A stretch of DNA of 64,000 bases, from the NCBI GenBank assembly GCA_000328365.1, contig KB304341.1, forward strand, positions 96,019 to 160,018, given 5' to 3'. The notes under the pieces were generated by a model. The model saw only the letters and a list, made by a program, of their open reading frames with translations, had not been told where the DNA came from and searched no databases. Below are positions 1 to 12,215 of the stretch, piece after piece (positions within the stretch are counted from its first letter, which is position 1; every line of letters starts with the position of its first letter). The position numbers were made by a program, and so were the translations under genes. This DNA comes from Capitella teleta. Its lineage: Eukaryota > Annelida > Polychaeta > Capitellidae.

Positions 1-437
1 TAAGTCCTAATTACCTAATAATTACCAGGCATTACGGCGACGATGACGCGAAACAGTGACCTGACTTAATATGCAAATGTAAGAGGAGGTCAGGTCACGC
101 GCATGCGCACACCAATGACAACAGCAGCAATGGCGGCAGAAAGCAGCCGAATTTAAAAAAAAATCGATATTTTAGTTGATAATTAGTTCGAATCGCCTCA
201 GGTATGATCGAAATTTACTCGAGCCTTAGATTTTAGTGTGGGGAACTGAAATATCAATTTGGATTCAGCCTGTTAGCCACCCGGAACACTCAGGCGTGCC
301 TTCGCTGCGACATTCCTCGTCGGACCTACGTCTTTCCCCCCTGCGGGGAAAAAGAAAACGTCTCTGCGTCTATATTCACTATTGACAGATTGCAGCAGAT
401 GCACTGCAAAACAGGGGTCCATATACAGAACGCATAC
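1..437. other. Left edge: no gene resolved
   Basis: This stretch should be the first intron of the CDV3 gene on the minus strand, whose later exons would lie beyond the left edge. A palindromic NRF1-type motif (CGCGCATGCGCA) lies at 98-109. A short ATGGCGGC start context follows near 129, but its frame stops after eight codons. I see no other supportable feature. Confidence 0.4.
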
Positions 438-666
438 CCACTTCTTTTGAGATGGCTTTGGCGGAGGAAGGTTCCTTGTCTTTAACTTTGTCTTTCGATT
501 TCTTCTTTTTCTTCTTTTCACTCGTCAGTACTGTTGGGGTGCTCGAGATGGATCCAATGCCGATGCTGCTGTCCGGCGTCAGGTCGTCGATCGTAATTTT
601 AGATTTATTTTTCTTCTTGCTTTTGTCCTTCTTAGCGAAGAAAGAATCTAAATCTTTTTCTGCCAT
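438..666 (-). CDS. CDV3: CDV3 homolog, first coding exon (partial gene)
   Basis: The exon opens with ATG at 666 and encodes MAEKDLDSFFAKKDKSKKK. This matches the start of animal CDV3 (carnitine deficiency-associated protein 3), where an 'LDNFFAKRDKKKKK'-type opening is diagnostic. A lysine-rich, Ser/Thr-rich low-complexity tract follows and ends in AKAISKE, like the segment before the conserved acidic WKE motif of the family. Two overlapping splice donors are possible (GTGGGT after 442, GTATGC after 438); the first leaves phase 0. The rest of the protein lies left of the window. The frame stays open upstream of the ATG, but no upstream in-frame ATG exists, so I keep 666 as the start. CDV3 is a small, mostly disordered cytoplasmic protein of poorly known function. 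The assignment rests on the N-terminus only. Confidence 0.6.
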
Positions 667-2844
667 TCTCCTATGAATAACAAACAATTGTTCTAATAAG
701 AAATTCAAGTCCGATTCACTGGTAAACAAAGATTTAAAAGGCGAAAATAAGAAGTCTGGACACACACATGCATGACTTTCAGCGGAAGTTGCATCCGGCG
801 CAGATGCGGAAGTTGATGAAGCTGACGAAAGTTTATTTTGAGCATCGAACCATTTTGGCGCCAAGCGCCCAAAACACGAGGCAAATTGCAGGTTATTTCG
901 AATACATGTATCAGTTAATCATGATACCAAATAAATGATATAATGTATGATTAGACAATGAAGTCGCAGGTGGATAAAAAAATTACCATATCTAAATTAA
1001 TATTGTCGCTGCAGGATATGCATTTCTTTTCCCCTTTTTCTTGTGTTGACTTTTAAATAAATCATCACTTAATTGAGAGGTCTGAGTTCCTAGACGATTT
1101 GTTTTGAACTCTTTCACTTGTTTTTGATTTACTAGTTTAATTAACACGGCAATTGCGCATTTCAAGTTACTAAGGAAGCTCAATTAACACTTAACAACAC
1201 AAGATTTTTGTTATTCAAAGCAAAAGTCAAATATATTCAAATTTTAAATGACGCATTTTTCACAGCAAACAATGAATTTGATACAAATCAAGGAGCACCT
1301 TAAGAATTCACCAGAACGTCTTTTTGCAACTGGGGTGAGAGACTGAGGGTACTCCATCTCAGCAAAAGTTATTCTGTCCAGGCAAGTTATAAGTTACAAG
1401 ATTCGCAGTGTAAGTTAAAATTGGACTGGTATTCAGGTATAGAGTATGATGCCATGAGATGCCACCATCATCACCATGTATGTACCTATAGGCCTATAAT
1501 ATACTGCTTGATCCAAGTTTAAACGTTGGCATGGCTCGCCAAATATATTACCTCATTTAATTATAATTATAGTAATATACAACTATTTTAACCCCGTTAT
1601 ACATTATGCATGAATAATTATACAATTGGATCTTATGCATAGATTTGCATTCACCTGGCTTTGGCAGATTCATCCTGTCCGTTTAGTAGATTTGATGGGC
1701 CCACACTTTCATGAGAAGTAGGGATATATCCAAGATTGAAATTCTTCAGCATAGTTAATGCAAGACGAAGCGACGCCACAGGTGTGTTCACTTCGTGGAA
1801 ATATCACTGAATGAGCTGGTCAAAGGCAGCAGCGCTTTTTTATAGAGCGCTGTCTTTTCTTTTGAAACTGACACAGCAGTCATTGCGTCAACGGTCGGTT
1901 CAATTATCAGTAGGCCTATACACACAAACAGCGGGACAGCCTTTTATCGTATTTTTTATAAAAACAAGTATAGGTAAACAGTAAAACACCCGCATACAAT
2001 TGTAATGTTAACTGTTTATGAACAGCAATAAAGAAAACAAGATGTGCGTATAATTATATAATCATCATGGAACAAAGGTGTGATTAAATAATTGCAATTT
2101 AATGGAAGAATTGTTATACAAACAGTATCCCGTGGCATGCTGGGACTCGGAACCCATCGAGAGGGGCATATAGGGGCCTACGGCATTGTCTTAACGAGCA
2201 GACGACAGCCACACCAGCAGTCGAAGCGGCCAACTAGGTATTACACAATGGGGCCAACGGGTGCCAGTTTATTTGGGATAACGATCGGGGTTTTTAATGG
2301 GGAATTTTAAAAAGACGAAACACATGTTAAAAATGTGCAATGAAATTAATTCCCAATGATCGATTATTTTATAAAATGCAGTATGACGATTTCGTTTCTA
2401 TTGACTTGTGCGTTACCATAATTAATTGACTTACTTTTATATGTATATTTTTTAGTTCTTACTATTTATTACTAGATTATTATGTCCACAATAACGACGA
2501 AATGATCAAAGATACTCCATTTGGGAATGGGAAGTGAGTGAGTGAGCAGTTGATCTGCAGCCTTACTAACCCGCGTTTTTCGGTGCAATAGGATTCGGGC
2601 ATCCTTAGTACACGTAAGTTCTTTGGCATGAGCACATGTTTGTTACTTTTCTCCCACCACACGTACGATAAATCTCTTATGAGGTGTTGTCATAAGGAGA
2701 TGATTAAAATTCCATCTGATCTCAAGACTCAAAGAAAAAACAATGAGTAAATAAATCCATTTCATTTATTCAAAACTCTTTAATAAAATCCATCAATCGT
2801 CAATAGAAGAGACATGCAGAAAAATGCATCCACAAAATCCTTGA
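667..2844. other. Intergenic: CDV3 upstream region to kelch gene end
   Basis: AT-rich DNA without convincing coding sequence. It includes the CDV3 upstream region and the 3' flank of the minus-strand kelch gene. Open frames here are short and lack codon structure or family similarity. No repeat family seen elsewhere in the window was recognised. Confidence 0.5.
853..864. promoter_or_regulatory. E2F-like palindrome upstream of CDV3
   Basis: TTTTGGCGCCAA lies about 190 bp upstream of the CDV3 start codon. It matches the E2F-type TTTSGCGC consensus on both strands. Its position fits a promoter or 5' UTR, but no transcription start can be seen, so function is inferred. Confidence 0.3.
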
Positions 2845-5456
2845 TCACAAGACTGTTAATCCGAACCAACACCTGTGGCCCAACAGAGGGGGTCCACTTC
2901 GCCATTTGCGCGATTTGACGTCATAAATCTCACAGGTCTTAAGCACTTTACGCGCACCTCCAAATCTATTGGCATAAGATTTACCTGCAACAGAAAAGGT
3001 TAAAATATGCAGGCTGTTCTATGCAGTGCACTCACCCCCCATGACATACACTTCACCATTGACGGTGGTGGCACTGAAGTGTGTGCGTGGTCTCTCCATA
3101 CTCTTGATTTGAAACCAGTTTTCTGAGAAGATGCTGTACTGCTCACAGGTATCCAAGCGGTGCAGGCCGGTCGTGCCGCCCATGGCTATGATGTAGCCAT
3201 CTGTTGGGGTAGAAATATAGGTGAAAGAGATTAAGAGGTCATAGGTTATAACTGAGATGCATAAAAAGCCTCAGATGAAACAAAGTCAGGAAATTATGGT
3301 ATATGACTGACAAAGCAAGACAAAGCAAAAAGGGGGAACCTCACCAATGGCAACAGCCGCAAAGTGAGCTCTCGGAGTGTTCATTCCACTAAGGGGCGTC
3401 CAATGCGTGTCTTCACATCGCGACAGATTAATCCTGGGTTGATTATCGTTGTTCACTTTGGTCGTTTGATACTGTCCACCAAGCAGATACAACTTATCCT
3501 CACAAACCACAACAGCGTGTCCCTCCAGAAGCTCTGCACACTCTGACGGCAGATCTTTCACTTTGGCAATCGACAAACTGTCGTCATCCGTATTGAGGCT
3601 AACAGAGTATTTAGCACACGTCTTTCCGGTGCATGCGTACAAAGCAGAAGACTTGGAATCGTAACACAGCACCCCCTGTTTCTCCACGCAGGTCTGCAGT
3701 GATTTCGTGGCTTCTTCTCCGAAGGTGTGAGTGACGTTAAACCATTCATTGGTGAGGGGGTGGTATGTGTACCATAGTGTCAGAGCAGGGATACGGGAAT
3801 TACTGGAGTCAGGGAAGGTAAGGAGGCAGAGGAGTTGGCCATGGAAGTTGAATGCTTGGATGGAAGAGGCAGAATCGGGCAGAGATTTCATGGAGATCCA
3901 CTCTTGTTTGCCGTCTGTGTTCAGAGATAGATGTTCGACTGTGTTCACACGAGGGCAGAGGGGCCTGAAATTGACACGCTTAGAATTGATCCGCACTCTT
4001 GTCCATGTGGTGGATGATGTGGTTATTATAAGTGTATTATGAGTAAATCACACTTTCAACGACTCCCAATAGCAACAAGTACTGACCCTGTGCGTGACTG
4101 CAGATAGCCCCCAATCACATAGATGCCAGTGCCGACTGAGCGCTCATGGAATTCACGTTCCTTCGCTTCTCTGATACCATTGCACAAATCTGGAAATCAA
4201 CATATGAAAAATTAATTTACAAATTGTAACAAGAAGGATCTTGAATGAAAGCTTCAAACATGACAAGGGTGAAGGACCAGACTGACCTTGATTGTCCTTG
4301 ACTAGGTCATGCTGCATGACCTGCGTGTTGACCTCTTCGCATACTCCATTCCATTGAACGCTCAGCAGAATTTCTCTCAGTTGAGATTTCTCATCTTCAG
4401 TGTTGATCTTCTCGCGTTCTTGTTCATCCAATCAATGATAGCAGTCGCTATGACAACCTCCCCTTGGGGTCCTACTTGAAATTCAAAGAAACAATTGGTC
4501 AAATTTTAAAATAAATGGTCCCCCCCGCCCCCCCCCCCCAAAAAAAAAAAAAACAGTGCCAAAGAGATAGAAATAACCATGGATATTGGATGATTACCGC
4601 AATTGAGATTTTTCAGATGGCTCACTCTTAGCAAAGGATTCAAATCAAGAGAAAGGAACTCTTCTGATTGGGAAACAGTCGGGAAACGTGACACAATCAG
4701 ACGTTCGCACTGCAACTGTAAAGTCTCCGCTCTGACTTGCTCTGCAAACTGCCACAACCCTTGGAAGAAAATATAAATGAACGTCTTGCGATTTCTATAG
4801 TGCCAAATACCAAGACAATTCATGGGGTTAACATGCTGTTCCAGCTGCTGGGAGCAGATTTCTTTCAATTCGTCCAGCTGCAGCATATCGCACAGCTGCA
4901 ACAGACGCGGAAGTTGGTCATTGAAAGCTGTGAATGAGATGCAACATGAAATCCGATGCTTTGAAAATTTACTAGTAAAATTACTTGCAAACAATCACTG
5001 AATTGGAGCCTTTTATAACAAGAACCAAACCTTAAGGAATAAAACAGAGCCGTACCTTTGAAGACGCCGGTGTAGAAGAAATCCACGATGATTTTCACTA
5101 TGTCATAATCGCAGCCGACCATTGGCACTTCTGACGTGGAGCTTTCCTTCATGTTGGCACTGAACATACAGCGAAAGTATTCACTGCTCAGCGAAAGAAT
5201 CAAGCGATGCGCTGAGATGTCGCCACCTTCCGCCTTAAAAATAGAAGAGACGAATTTGGAAGTCAAATTCATATACATGTTTTTTTAAAGACTCTGCAAT
5301 ATGAAGACCATGTCCAAACATTATTAGCATTGAGTATTAGAAGAAATTGTTTTACTGAAAAGCTCTTACCACTAAAGTGACGTCCACTAGCTGTTTAGAG
5401 GAGCGTGTTTCATTCAGGGTTTGCATGAATTTTGATGCATAATTCTTGGTCTCCAT
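2845..5456 (-). CDS. Kelch-like BTB-BACK-kelch protein, with a frameshift
   Basis: Nine exons join in order: 5456-5370, 5233-5056, 4927-4811, 4759-4598, 4471-4287, 4189-4087, 3997-3345, 3200-3036, 2984-2845. The BTB domain is clear (TLVAEGGDISAHRLILSLSS, then EYFRCMFSANMKES). A BACK domain follows (LQLDELKEICSQQLEQH, GLWQFAEQ). Kelch blades come next (GTGIYVIGGY, KLYLLGGQY, GYIIAMGG, KTCEIYDVKSRKWRSG). Such proteins usually act as Cullin-3 adaptors that bind substrate with the kelch propeller. All exon junctions keep phase except inside 4471-4287: AIIDWM reads in one frame and DEQEREKIN in the next, with a TGA at 4434-4432 in the second frame. One base (or one plus a multiple of three, such as a lost GATG unit) is missing near 4428. 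The gene is either broken in this haplotype or carries an assembly error. I start at METKNYASKF (5456); an upstream ATG at 5686 does not join in phase. About 597 residues if whole. The subfamily was not identified. Confidence 0.75.
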
Positions 5457-6514
5457 AAGAAATGAGTCATCTTTTTTCTTGATCACATTTCTGAAACAAG
5501 GGAAGAAAAAATGGACAAAAAGTTAACCTTGCGTCAATTGACATTCAAAAGCTGTCATGAGCAGGAGTTGAGTAATGAGGAGAATCGGGAGATCACAATA
5601 GAAGTGTTGACCCGCTTGTACAGATTTACCTTTGCCCTGCCGTTTTGACCCTGTTTGATGACCTGAGCCGATTCTGTTGAGACCATGACGCCTTGGGTGG
5701 AGCTGAGTTGTCTAGAAAATGTCTTTGCAGGGTGATGGAGGCACAAGTCTGGTGGAGAACTACTTAGAATGTGACTTACCGTACTTTGAGGTTCTAGCTA
5801 TGTCCTATGTCCAGTAATGAGCCCTCACTTTTCTTTTAGGCTCGTAATTTACCTAACATTTTTCACACAAATATCAGCCAAAAATAAGAGCAATCATGGT
5901 TGATAGTTGTGGGGGCTACAAAACCTGATCTGGGTTTTAGATTTACTGCTGAAATATTTTGATATACCACTGGCACTGTGGAAAATGCTGGCAACCACAG
6001 ACCTCGAGCAATCAATGTAAACATCCGCCAGAAGCGCAATGTTTAGATTGAAATTTCGGATGTGTAAACATAACTCCTCATGCGGGAGCAGATTGGCTTC
6101 CCACTCTCAAAAACCCATTGTCCACTTTACATGTACTAGTACTACTACTATTATAACTATAGCTATATTCATCATTTAATATTGAATTATATTCATATAT
6201 GATATTGATATTCAGATATTGTCATAAATGTGTAGCTGCCCAATGTCAATGTGGTATTCATATGATATTGAAGTCATGGAAGTGCACGCTGTTCGCGGGG
6301 ACTATTCATAGCGCAAACGACTCACTTTGATCGCTTGATCGCTCGAGCAGATTTACAGCTCATTTTGCATGAGCACAAATGATCCTTGCATGGAACAAAA
6401 CAAAAATGCCGACTGGGAAACTTTGTTTCTCCCTCTCGACGAAATTTTGATTTTCAGCTGATGAAGACTTCCGGTGTGTGAGCCAGGGGCGCAGACGGCG
6501 ATCATGAGAGCTTA

Positions 6515-6578
6515 TACACGTAGCTAGCTCCCCAAGCCGTAGCGTAGTGCACACCCTTGGGGAGCTAACACGTAGCCA
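6515..6578. repeat. Short inverted repeat (hairpin)
   Basis: TAGCTCCCCAAG at 6525-6536 is the exact reverse complement of CTTGGGGAGCTA at 6556-6567. The arms extend imperfectly outward and leave a spacer of about 20 bases. It may be a fold-back remnant of a small transposon. No target duplication is evident. Confidence 0.4.
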
Positions 6579-6998
6579 TAATATGTGCCGCCTCGCGAGC
6601 TCCTATGCAATACTTGAACAAGCCTAGATCCTACAATCATTAAAGGGTCTCGAGGCCAACTGTAAAATTTTGGATGTACATGTAGTAAATTACATGGCTG
6701 TGATTTAATTAGTATCTGCAGTTAGCCGATGAACTTATGTCCAGAAATCAGTACATGTACTAGCTGGTAGACATGTACAAACCTCGGCCGATTCGGATTT
6801 ATCTGCACTACACATGTACCAGCAAGTCCATGCAGAAAATTTTCCTTATTATAACGAATTTACTGGAAAAGATCTAGTCGAAACAAAATTCTCTCTTGTT
6901 ATTGATTTGATAGTTATGAACCACCAAATGAAGTTACTATACATGTAGCTATTAATTTATTCGTTCATTTTTCCTGTACATGTTTTTGTACAAAATAA

Positions 6999-7054
<56 letters not shown>
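6999..7054. repeat. (ATT)n microsatellite
   Basis: Uninterrupted run of about 18 ATT units. The preceding 'acaaaataaat' resembles the 3' tail of LINE-like elements that end in ATT repeats, so it could mark the end of a decayed retroelement. Confidence 0.85.
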
Positions 7055-7055
<1 letters not shown>

Positions 7056-7632
7056 AGGTCAAATTTTAATTCAATCATTGAGAATTGAAACAATTAATAA
7101 ACTCTAAATGTAAATGATCAAATCCTCAAAGACAACAGCATTTTATAATCTGAATAAATAAAAATCAGAAATAATATTTATCTCACACTCATAAAATAAA
7201 ATGAAACAAATTGCATAACATATATTTTATTCACACAGATGAACAGAATCAGAAGTGCATGGAAAATATTATTTCCACATTATGTAAAAAAAATTGCAAA
7301 TGCTGCAGTAATTGAAACTATCTTTGCCACAAAGTTAGTCTCCAGATGTAATTACAGGATGTCAATAGTCCCTTCACGCAAAATTCTCAACAGTATTTCT
7401 CTTGCAGATGTGCAACTGTTGGTGGAAATCAGCATGAATGTATTGCATGCGATAGATTAGTCGACTGTTAAGCTTTTAAAATTTTGATTCTGTTTAAATT
7501 CATACCTTAAGAATCTTCACATGAAGATTATATTTACATAACAATGGCCAATTAAGGAATGTCCTATCTTGATGAACAGCAAGAAGTTTATGTCTATGAA
7601 TAATTGAGGATTCTTTGCAGAGAAATCACAAT

Positions 7633-10600
7633 TCAAAGTTTTTTTGTTCTCCAATCAAGGAAATCTTCCAAATCCTCCTCATCAATATCTTCTTCCTCCT
7701 CTTCTTCCTCCTTCTTCTCTTCTTTAACTTTTTCTTCTTTCTTATCATGCTTCATTAATTTCTCTTTCTTCTTTTCCAATTCGTTAACCCGTGTCCATCG
7801 ACACCTGGATAATAAATCAACAAAATCAGAATAAGATTTTACGTTCACAACAAACTAACATTTGTTCCTCGATTTCGACAAGACTTCTTTCCGCTATCAA
7901 CTCTTCGTCATCCTCCTGAATGATAGCTTCTGAAACCTATGTAAAAAAAAAAAAGAATTTATGAGTTCCATGGCTGGTAAAAAAAGAAGAGTATCTGACA
8001 GTTCAAAAGACTAGTACTGATGTAAGTGTAGAATAAAATAGACATACGTGATTTTCCTCCTGCATTGCCCGCTGGAAGAGATCCCACTCGACATCCATCT
8101 TGTCTTTGTACTCAATCTCACGCGCCTGAAAGAAAAAAAAACATAAAAATATGTGAGACAAAATGATTTCACATTGACAAAGAAGAGTTTCATAATGCAT
8201 TATAAAAATACACACAAGGCTTTTAAAGTTCAACCTGATTGAGTTTTTGTTTTGATGGCTGTTAATTGCTTTCGAACATTGGTAATATTCAAGTATCAAA
8301 TGTATGCTTTCATTTAATCAATTAAAAATTTTAATCACTCATCATTTATATTTTTTCTTGTAAAAAAAGTTAATCGGCCTCAAACCAGCCCCTTTATTGG
8401 GTGCATCACCCGCATCCCAATTAACATGAATAACCTTAGCGTCCTTTTTGGGGTCATCAAAGAATCCCTCTGGAATCTTCTCTGACATCACAGCCTCCTT
8501 GTGATCTTTCTCTTCCTTTGCATCGCTCGAGGCACTTGGAGCTATGCCCTGGTCAAAGAAATCTGGAAAATTGCACATTTTCCAAATATTCAAATTGAAA
8601 AACAACAAAACTGACCAGGTGGAAGTTCACTTGGTGCTGCGTCTGTTTCTGTTGACAGTTTCACTGGCTCCCTGGCCTCTTCTTCATCTTCTGCATAAAA
8701 TGAAACAATTTATAATTGGTTCTATTCGCTCATTTTTATGCATCAATGTTGCCTTAGTGTTTGCTTATTTCATGCTGTATGAGAAGCAGGTTCAAGGTTG
8801 GATTTGTGCAGAGCAGAAATGAGCGAATACCTGATGAAGAAGACTGGTAATCGCCAAGACTTAGATCTTTTGATGTCTTTAAAATTCCTTTCGGTTGAGA
8901 TGATGAAACACTTGGCTTGGAGTCAAAGAAGTCAGAAGGTAAGCTGAGGAAGAAGAGAAATCCACACATGAGGCTCATAAAAACCAGATCTGCCAGTTAT
9001 TCTGCCGACTCGGGTATTTGCCATTATTGCTGAATGGAGATTGAACATAAATGGCAAGAAATAACTGTAAACATTCAGCACAGATAGAATGCTTCCAAAT
9101 CAATCAGGAATGAAACAGATGATATATTTCTCACCTTGATTTCTTCCCTCCATGAGGCCCTGAAGATACAAAAGAAGTTGAGTATTGATGTTTGGAAGCA
9201 AATCACCTCACAATGATATGATGTACAAATAACATTGAATATTTAATAACCCCTAAATTTCATAGATATCCTGGAACAAATTCCACAATATTTCAAATTA
9301 AAGCTAAGAAAAATGAAGCATATTATAATCTTCACAGTGAAGTCAGGTTCCCAGAGTGAGGGTGAAATGAGGATGCCATCAAAATAAATCACAGAAAGAG
9401 GAGTGACCTTTTTGTACTTTTGCATTTGAGCTGCTTTCCACTTCTGTCTGCTTTCGTTTCTTTGGTTGAACGATCGCTTCTTCCCGACGAGATTTCTCAG
9501 CTTTTAAACGAGTAACCGTCTGAGGGGAGGAAGGAAATTGATGATGAAATATATGATGAGTCGTTCACCTCTTTGTGAGTTCTTCCTTGGATGTGTGCGT
9601 TCCACAACAGTTCACTCTTCACTGGCTGATTGCATAACGCACAAGAGAGTTGTCCAGCACTGTTGTATGTGCATCAAAGGTTAAGGGGCATTCAGATGCA
9701 GTGACATGCTTGAATTCAATGAAGCACTGATGTTTTACACATTATCTTGACAATATTTGTTGACGTACAAGACATTAAAGGAGTGGGGAGCTGAATTTTA
9801 AGTGCTGTTCTATTGACTCATAGCACCAAATCACCAATTGATAGCATTCCGTGCCAAAAACACCTTGCCTGGATGCAAGCGTAAGAAAATAACGCATTCC
9901 GAATATCGGGGTTAGCATTGCGCCTATGGGAGAATGGCTTCCATTACGAAGTATAGGAGGCAAACGTCAGCTGAAGGCTTGCCGTGATTGGTCTAGTTGC
10001 CCTCGTGAAGCTATCGATTTCAGCCAATCAGAGCAGAGCATCTTCGCCATAAAAGGACATCTTTGTTGTTTACGAAACAAAAGCGCATGTGTGGTGCACT
10101 CTGGCTGACCTTTTTACTGTTTCAGGATGAGAAACATGGAAGGTGTCCTAGAAAATCGCTTGTTAAAATAAGAAAAATAGCGAAAAATATTTTTTTTCAC
10201 GCCTGACTGGTGGCAAAATGATTATTCTATCTATTTCCGAAAAGAAAATAAAAAAATATCCAGGGTTTAGTCGCAGGACACGCTGATATGACGAGGCCCA
10301 TTGTAAAAGATGGGGAACTCGGTGTTTCATCACAGCTCCTGACGTCACACCTAATTAGCAATATATCTCCCGCGAAATCGTTAGCGATGATATTCCTTGT
10401 GTGGGCCAGGCATAGGAATAATTTTTGGTGCATCAAATAACGACTCAAAGTCCATTTTTAACCAGTTCTCCCTCCCTTTAATGATTAAAGAAACAATATA
10501 AATTGGCGTAGTTCGTTTTTAACATTTTGATTTCTACGATGTTTCCACCTGAGTTCAGGATTGATGGTGATTTGTACAAGGGAGTACATCCCCATATTTT

Positions 10601-12215
10601 TAGTGCACTACATCAGTCATTTGGAGAATTTGGGGCTGTTAGGCGTCTCTGATTGTCCAGCCAATGGCAATGCACTGGAAAACCGTTCTCCTCACCACCA
10701 CAACTTCCATTTTGGCTCCACCAGACCCTTCTCAAAATAAACTTCACATTTACATATTCATAATTACGATCATATAAAGATATGAAGGTAATTATGGATT
10801 GCAAAATAATATAATCTAATATTGTTAAAATAATATCGGTTACTTTTGTAGTTTTGACTTTGGATCATGCAACACTTTGAAGCAGTGTAGCAAACTGTCA
10901 TTAAGGAAATCTTGCTTATAATTATTCATTGGTTGCGCACATCAGCAGCCCTGCATAGTGTCATATAATCATAAAGCGACTAATGACTTGTAATCAGGGC
11001 TCCATATAAGAGAATAAGTTTACTCGCCAGGGAATTTTTACTTGCCAAAATATATGTTTACTCGCCAGAAATTCTGACAAAAAATATAGCATAAAAGGCA
11101 ATTATTTTATACATGTACGTCCTTGATACATACTATGTCACTTTCTCAACCAATTTTAATTTAGATCGATCATCTATGACCATGCACTGCTGCATAGCGC
11201 ACCTGCATCTAATTAGCAATGCGTTAAAAGCATTCAGTATTATCACTCTGCCACTAGAAAAGTGTGTTTCCCTCTACTGGGTTATGCTGGTATTTTGTAA
11301 TGGCCAAGTGTCCACTCTGAATTAGGTGAGCCAAGACAGCCAACAGATGAAAATTACAAAGGAAAAAGCGCAGACTTGTCGACGCCGCCAATCCTTTGAT
11401 CAACCCTTAGCGAGAATCTTCAAAAGAATTATAAAAAAATGGTTAACTTGAGCGTAAACTAAACCGCATCAACTTACATCTCGGAGCATGAGATGGAATC
11501 AACCTCCGATTCCAAATATTGTGTCAGTGAGGGGATGATAGAAGCAACGATTCATGAAATCATCAATCACTGCTATTACAAGTACTATAGTAGTCACACT
11601 AACTACCAGTATAACATACTATACCGATTTAATTTGAAAAGATGTGAATGCAGTAAAAACATCAGCGGCGCCTCAATTAACTCGTCTGATCTGGTGTCGA
11701 CACCTCTACATGGCGTCAGCTACTTCAAGCTTACCCGCACGATATTTGGCGCCTGCATGGGCTCACAGGTTTCAGTTTTTTAACAGAGGATTGATAAAAA
11801 ATCTATTCACTATTGCTTGGGCCGAGTAACGGCGAGTTGGGGTTGACCAAAGAATCTGCCCTTTACAATTTATTTGGAAAGCTCAATTTTTACTCGCCAT
11901 CTGGAGACCATTCTTGATATTTTCTTCGTCAGTGAGCATTTTTAATCGCCACCATTGGCGAGTAGTTAAGTCTTATTTCGTAATGTCAGGAAGTTGCATA
12001 GTGATGATAGTCATAGGGCCGGTGAGCGATAATACAGGACTGAATGTAAAATCAATCATCAACGCAGGGTGGGGAAAAGAGAACAACAGAAAAGGATATT
12101 TCGCGAGAGGCGAGTCGATAGTTTTCTTTGCTTTCAAATTGCTCTGTTTTTCTCGCATCAATCGCTTCAAATCATCTTTGTTGATTGAAACTTTCTTTTT
12201 GGTGGACGCCGCCAT
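7633..12215 (-). CDS. ZNF830: ZNF830 (CCDC16) zinc finger protein
   Basis: Ten exons: 12215-12088, 9659-9569, 9519-9408, 9159-9135 (25-nt microexon), 8943-8831, 8690-8616, 8562-8426, 8125-8048, 7936-7860, 7804-7633. All phases close, giving 335 residues. The start [20 protein letters not shown] and SPLAKYPFL match the conserved N-terminus of ZNF830. Exon 2 carries the C2H2 finger ([25 protein letters not shown]). Later parts show the family's DFFD repeats, [39 protein letters not shown], an [12 protein letters not shown] coiled segment and an acidic tail ending [12 protein letters not shown]. The family is a nuclear protein tied to spliceosomes and cell survival in early development. The upstream GTG in frame at 12227 is not needed. 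The intron 1 donor (GTTGTT) is weak but gives the conserved join. Intron 1 holds two transposons. Confidence 0.9.
9779..10477 (+). mobile_element. TTAA-flanked nonautonomous DNA element, copy 1
   Basis: A 699-bp element bounded by TTAA at 9775-9778 and 10478-10481, inside ZNF830 intron 1. The ends are imperfect inverted repeats (AGGAGTGGGGAGCTG left, AGGGAGGGAGAACTGG on the reverse right). Copies at 20474-21166 (inverted) and 35731-36450 align along their whole length. TTAA target sites point to the piggyBac superfamily, although the AGGG terminus is not the usual CCC start. It carries TGACGTCA (10340-10347) and CCAAT boxes. No transposase is present. Confidence 0.7.
10995..11980 (+). mobile_element. 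Decayed hAT-like element with ACTCGCC repeats, copy 1
   Basis: This aligns with the better preserved copy at 53943-54906. It starts CAGGGCTCCATATAAG and ends near GTCTTATTTCG. Both ends carry several TTTACTCGCCA-type subterminal motifs. It lies in ZNF830 intron 1. The outer ends are eroded, so no target duplication can be read. Confidence 0.55.

Larger units (their letters stand above)
5457..7632. other. Intergenic between kelch gene and ZNF830
   Basis: The region upstream of the kelch gene start is AT-rich. It holds a possible 5' leader exon of the kelch gene (about 5630-5750), an inverted repeat at 6515-6578 and an ATT microsatellite at 6999-7054. ZNF830 ends at 7633 on the same strand. 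I see no further gene. Confidence 0.45.

Noticed and set aside
667-864. Upstream extension of the CDV3 frame to position 864.
   Set aside because: It would begin at a non-ATG codon (TTG). The family start is the ATG at 666, so the extension is untranslated leader that happens to be open.
5630-5690. Alternative kelch protein start MVSTESAQVIKQ at 5686.
   Set aside because: Its donor leaves phase 0 while the next exon would need phase 2, and METKNYASKF gives a complete BTB start without it. It is probably leader sequence.
9926-10108. A 60-74 residue open frame conserved in all three TTAA elements ([16 protein letters not shown]...).
   Set aside because: Conservation follows from recent common origin of the copies. 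The frame lacks protein-like pattern, and CCAAT and other motifs overlap it. No transposase similarity.
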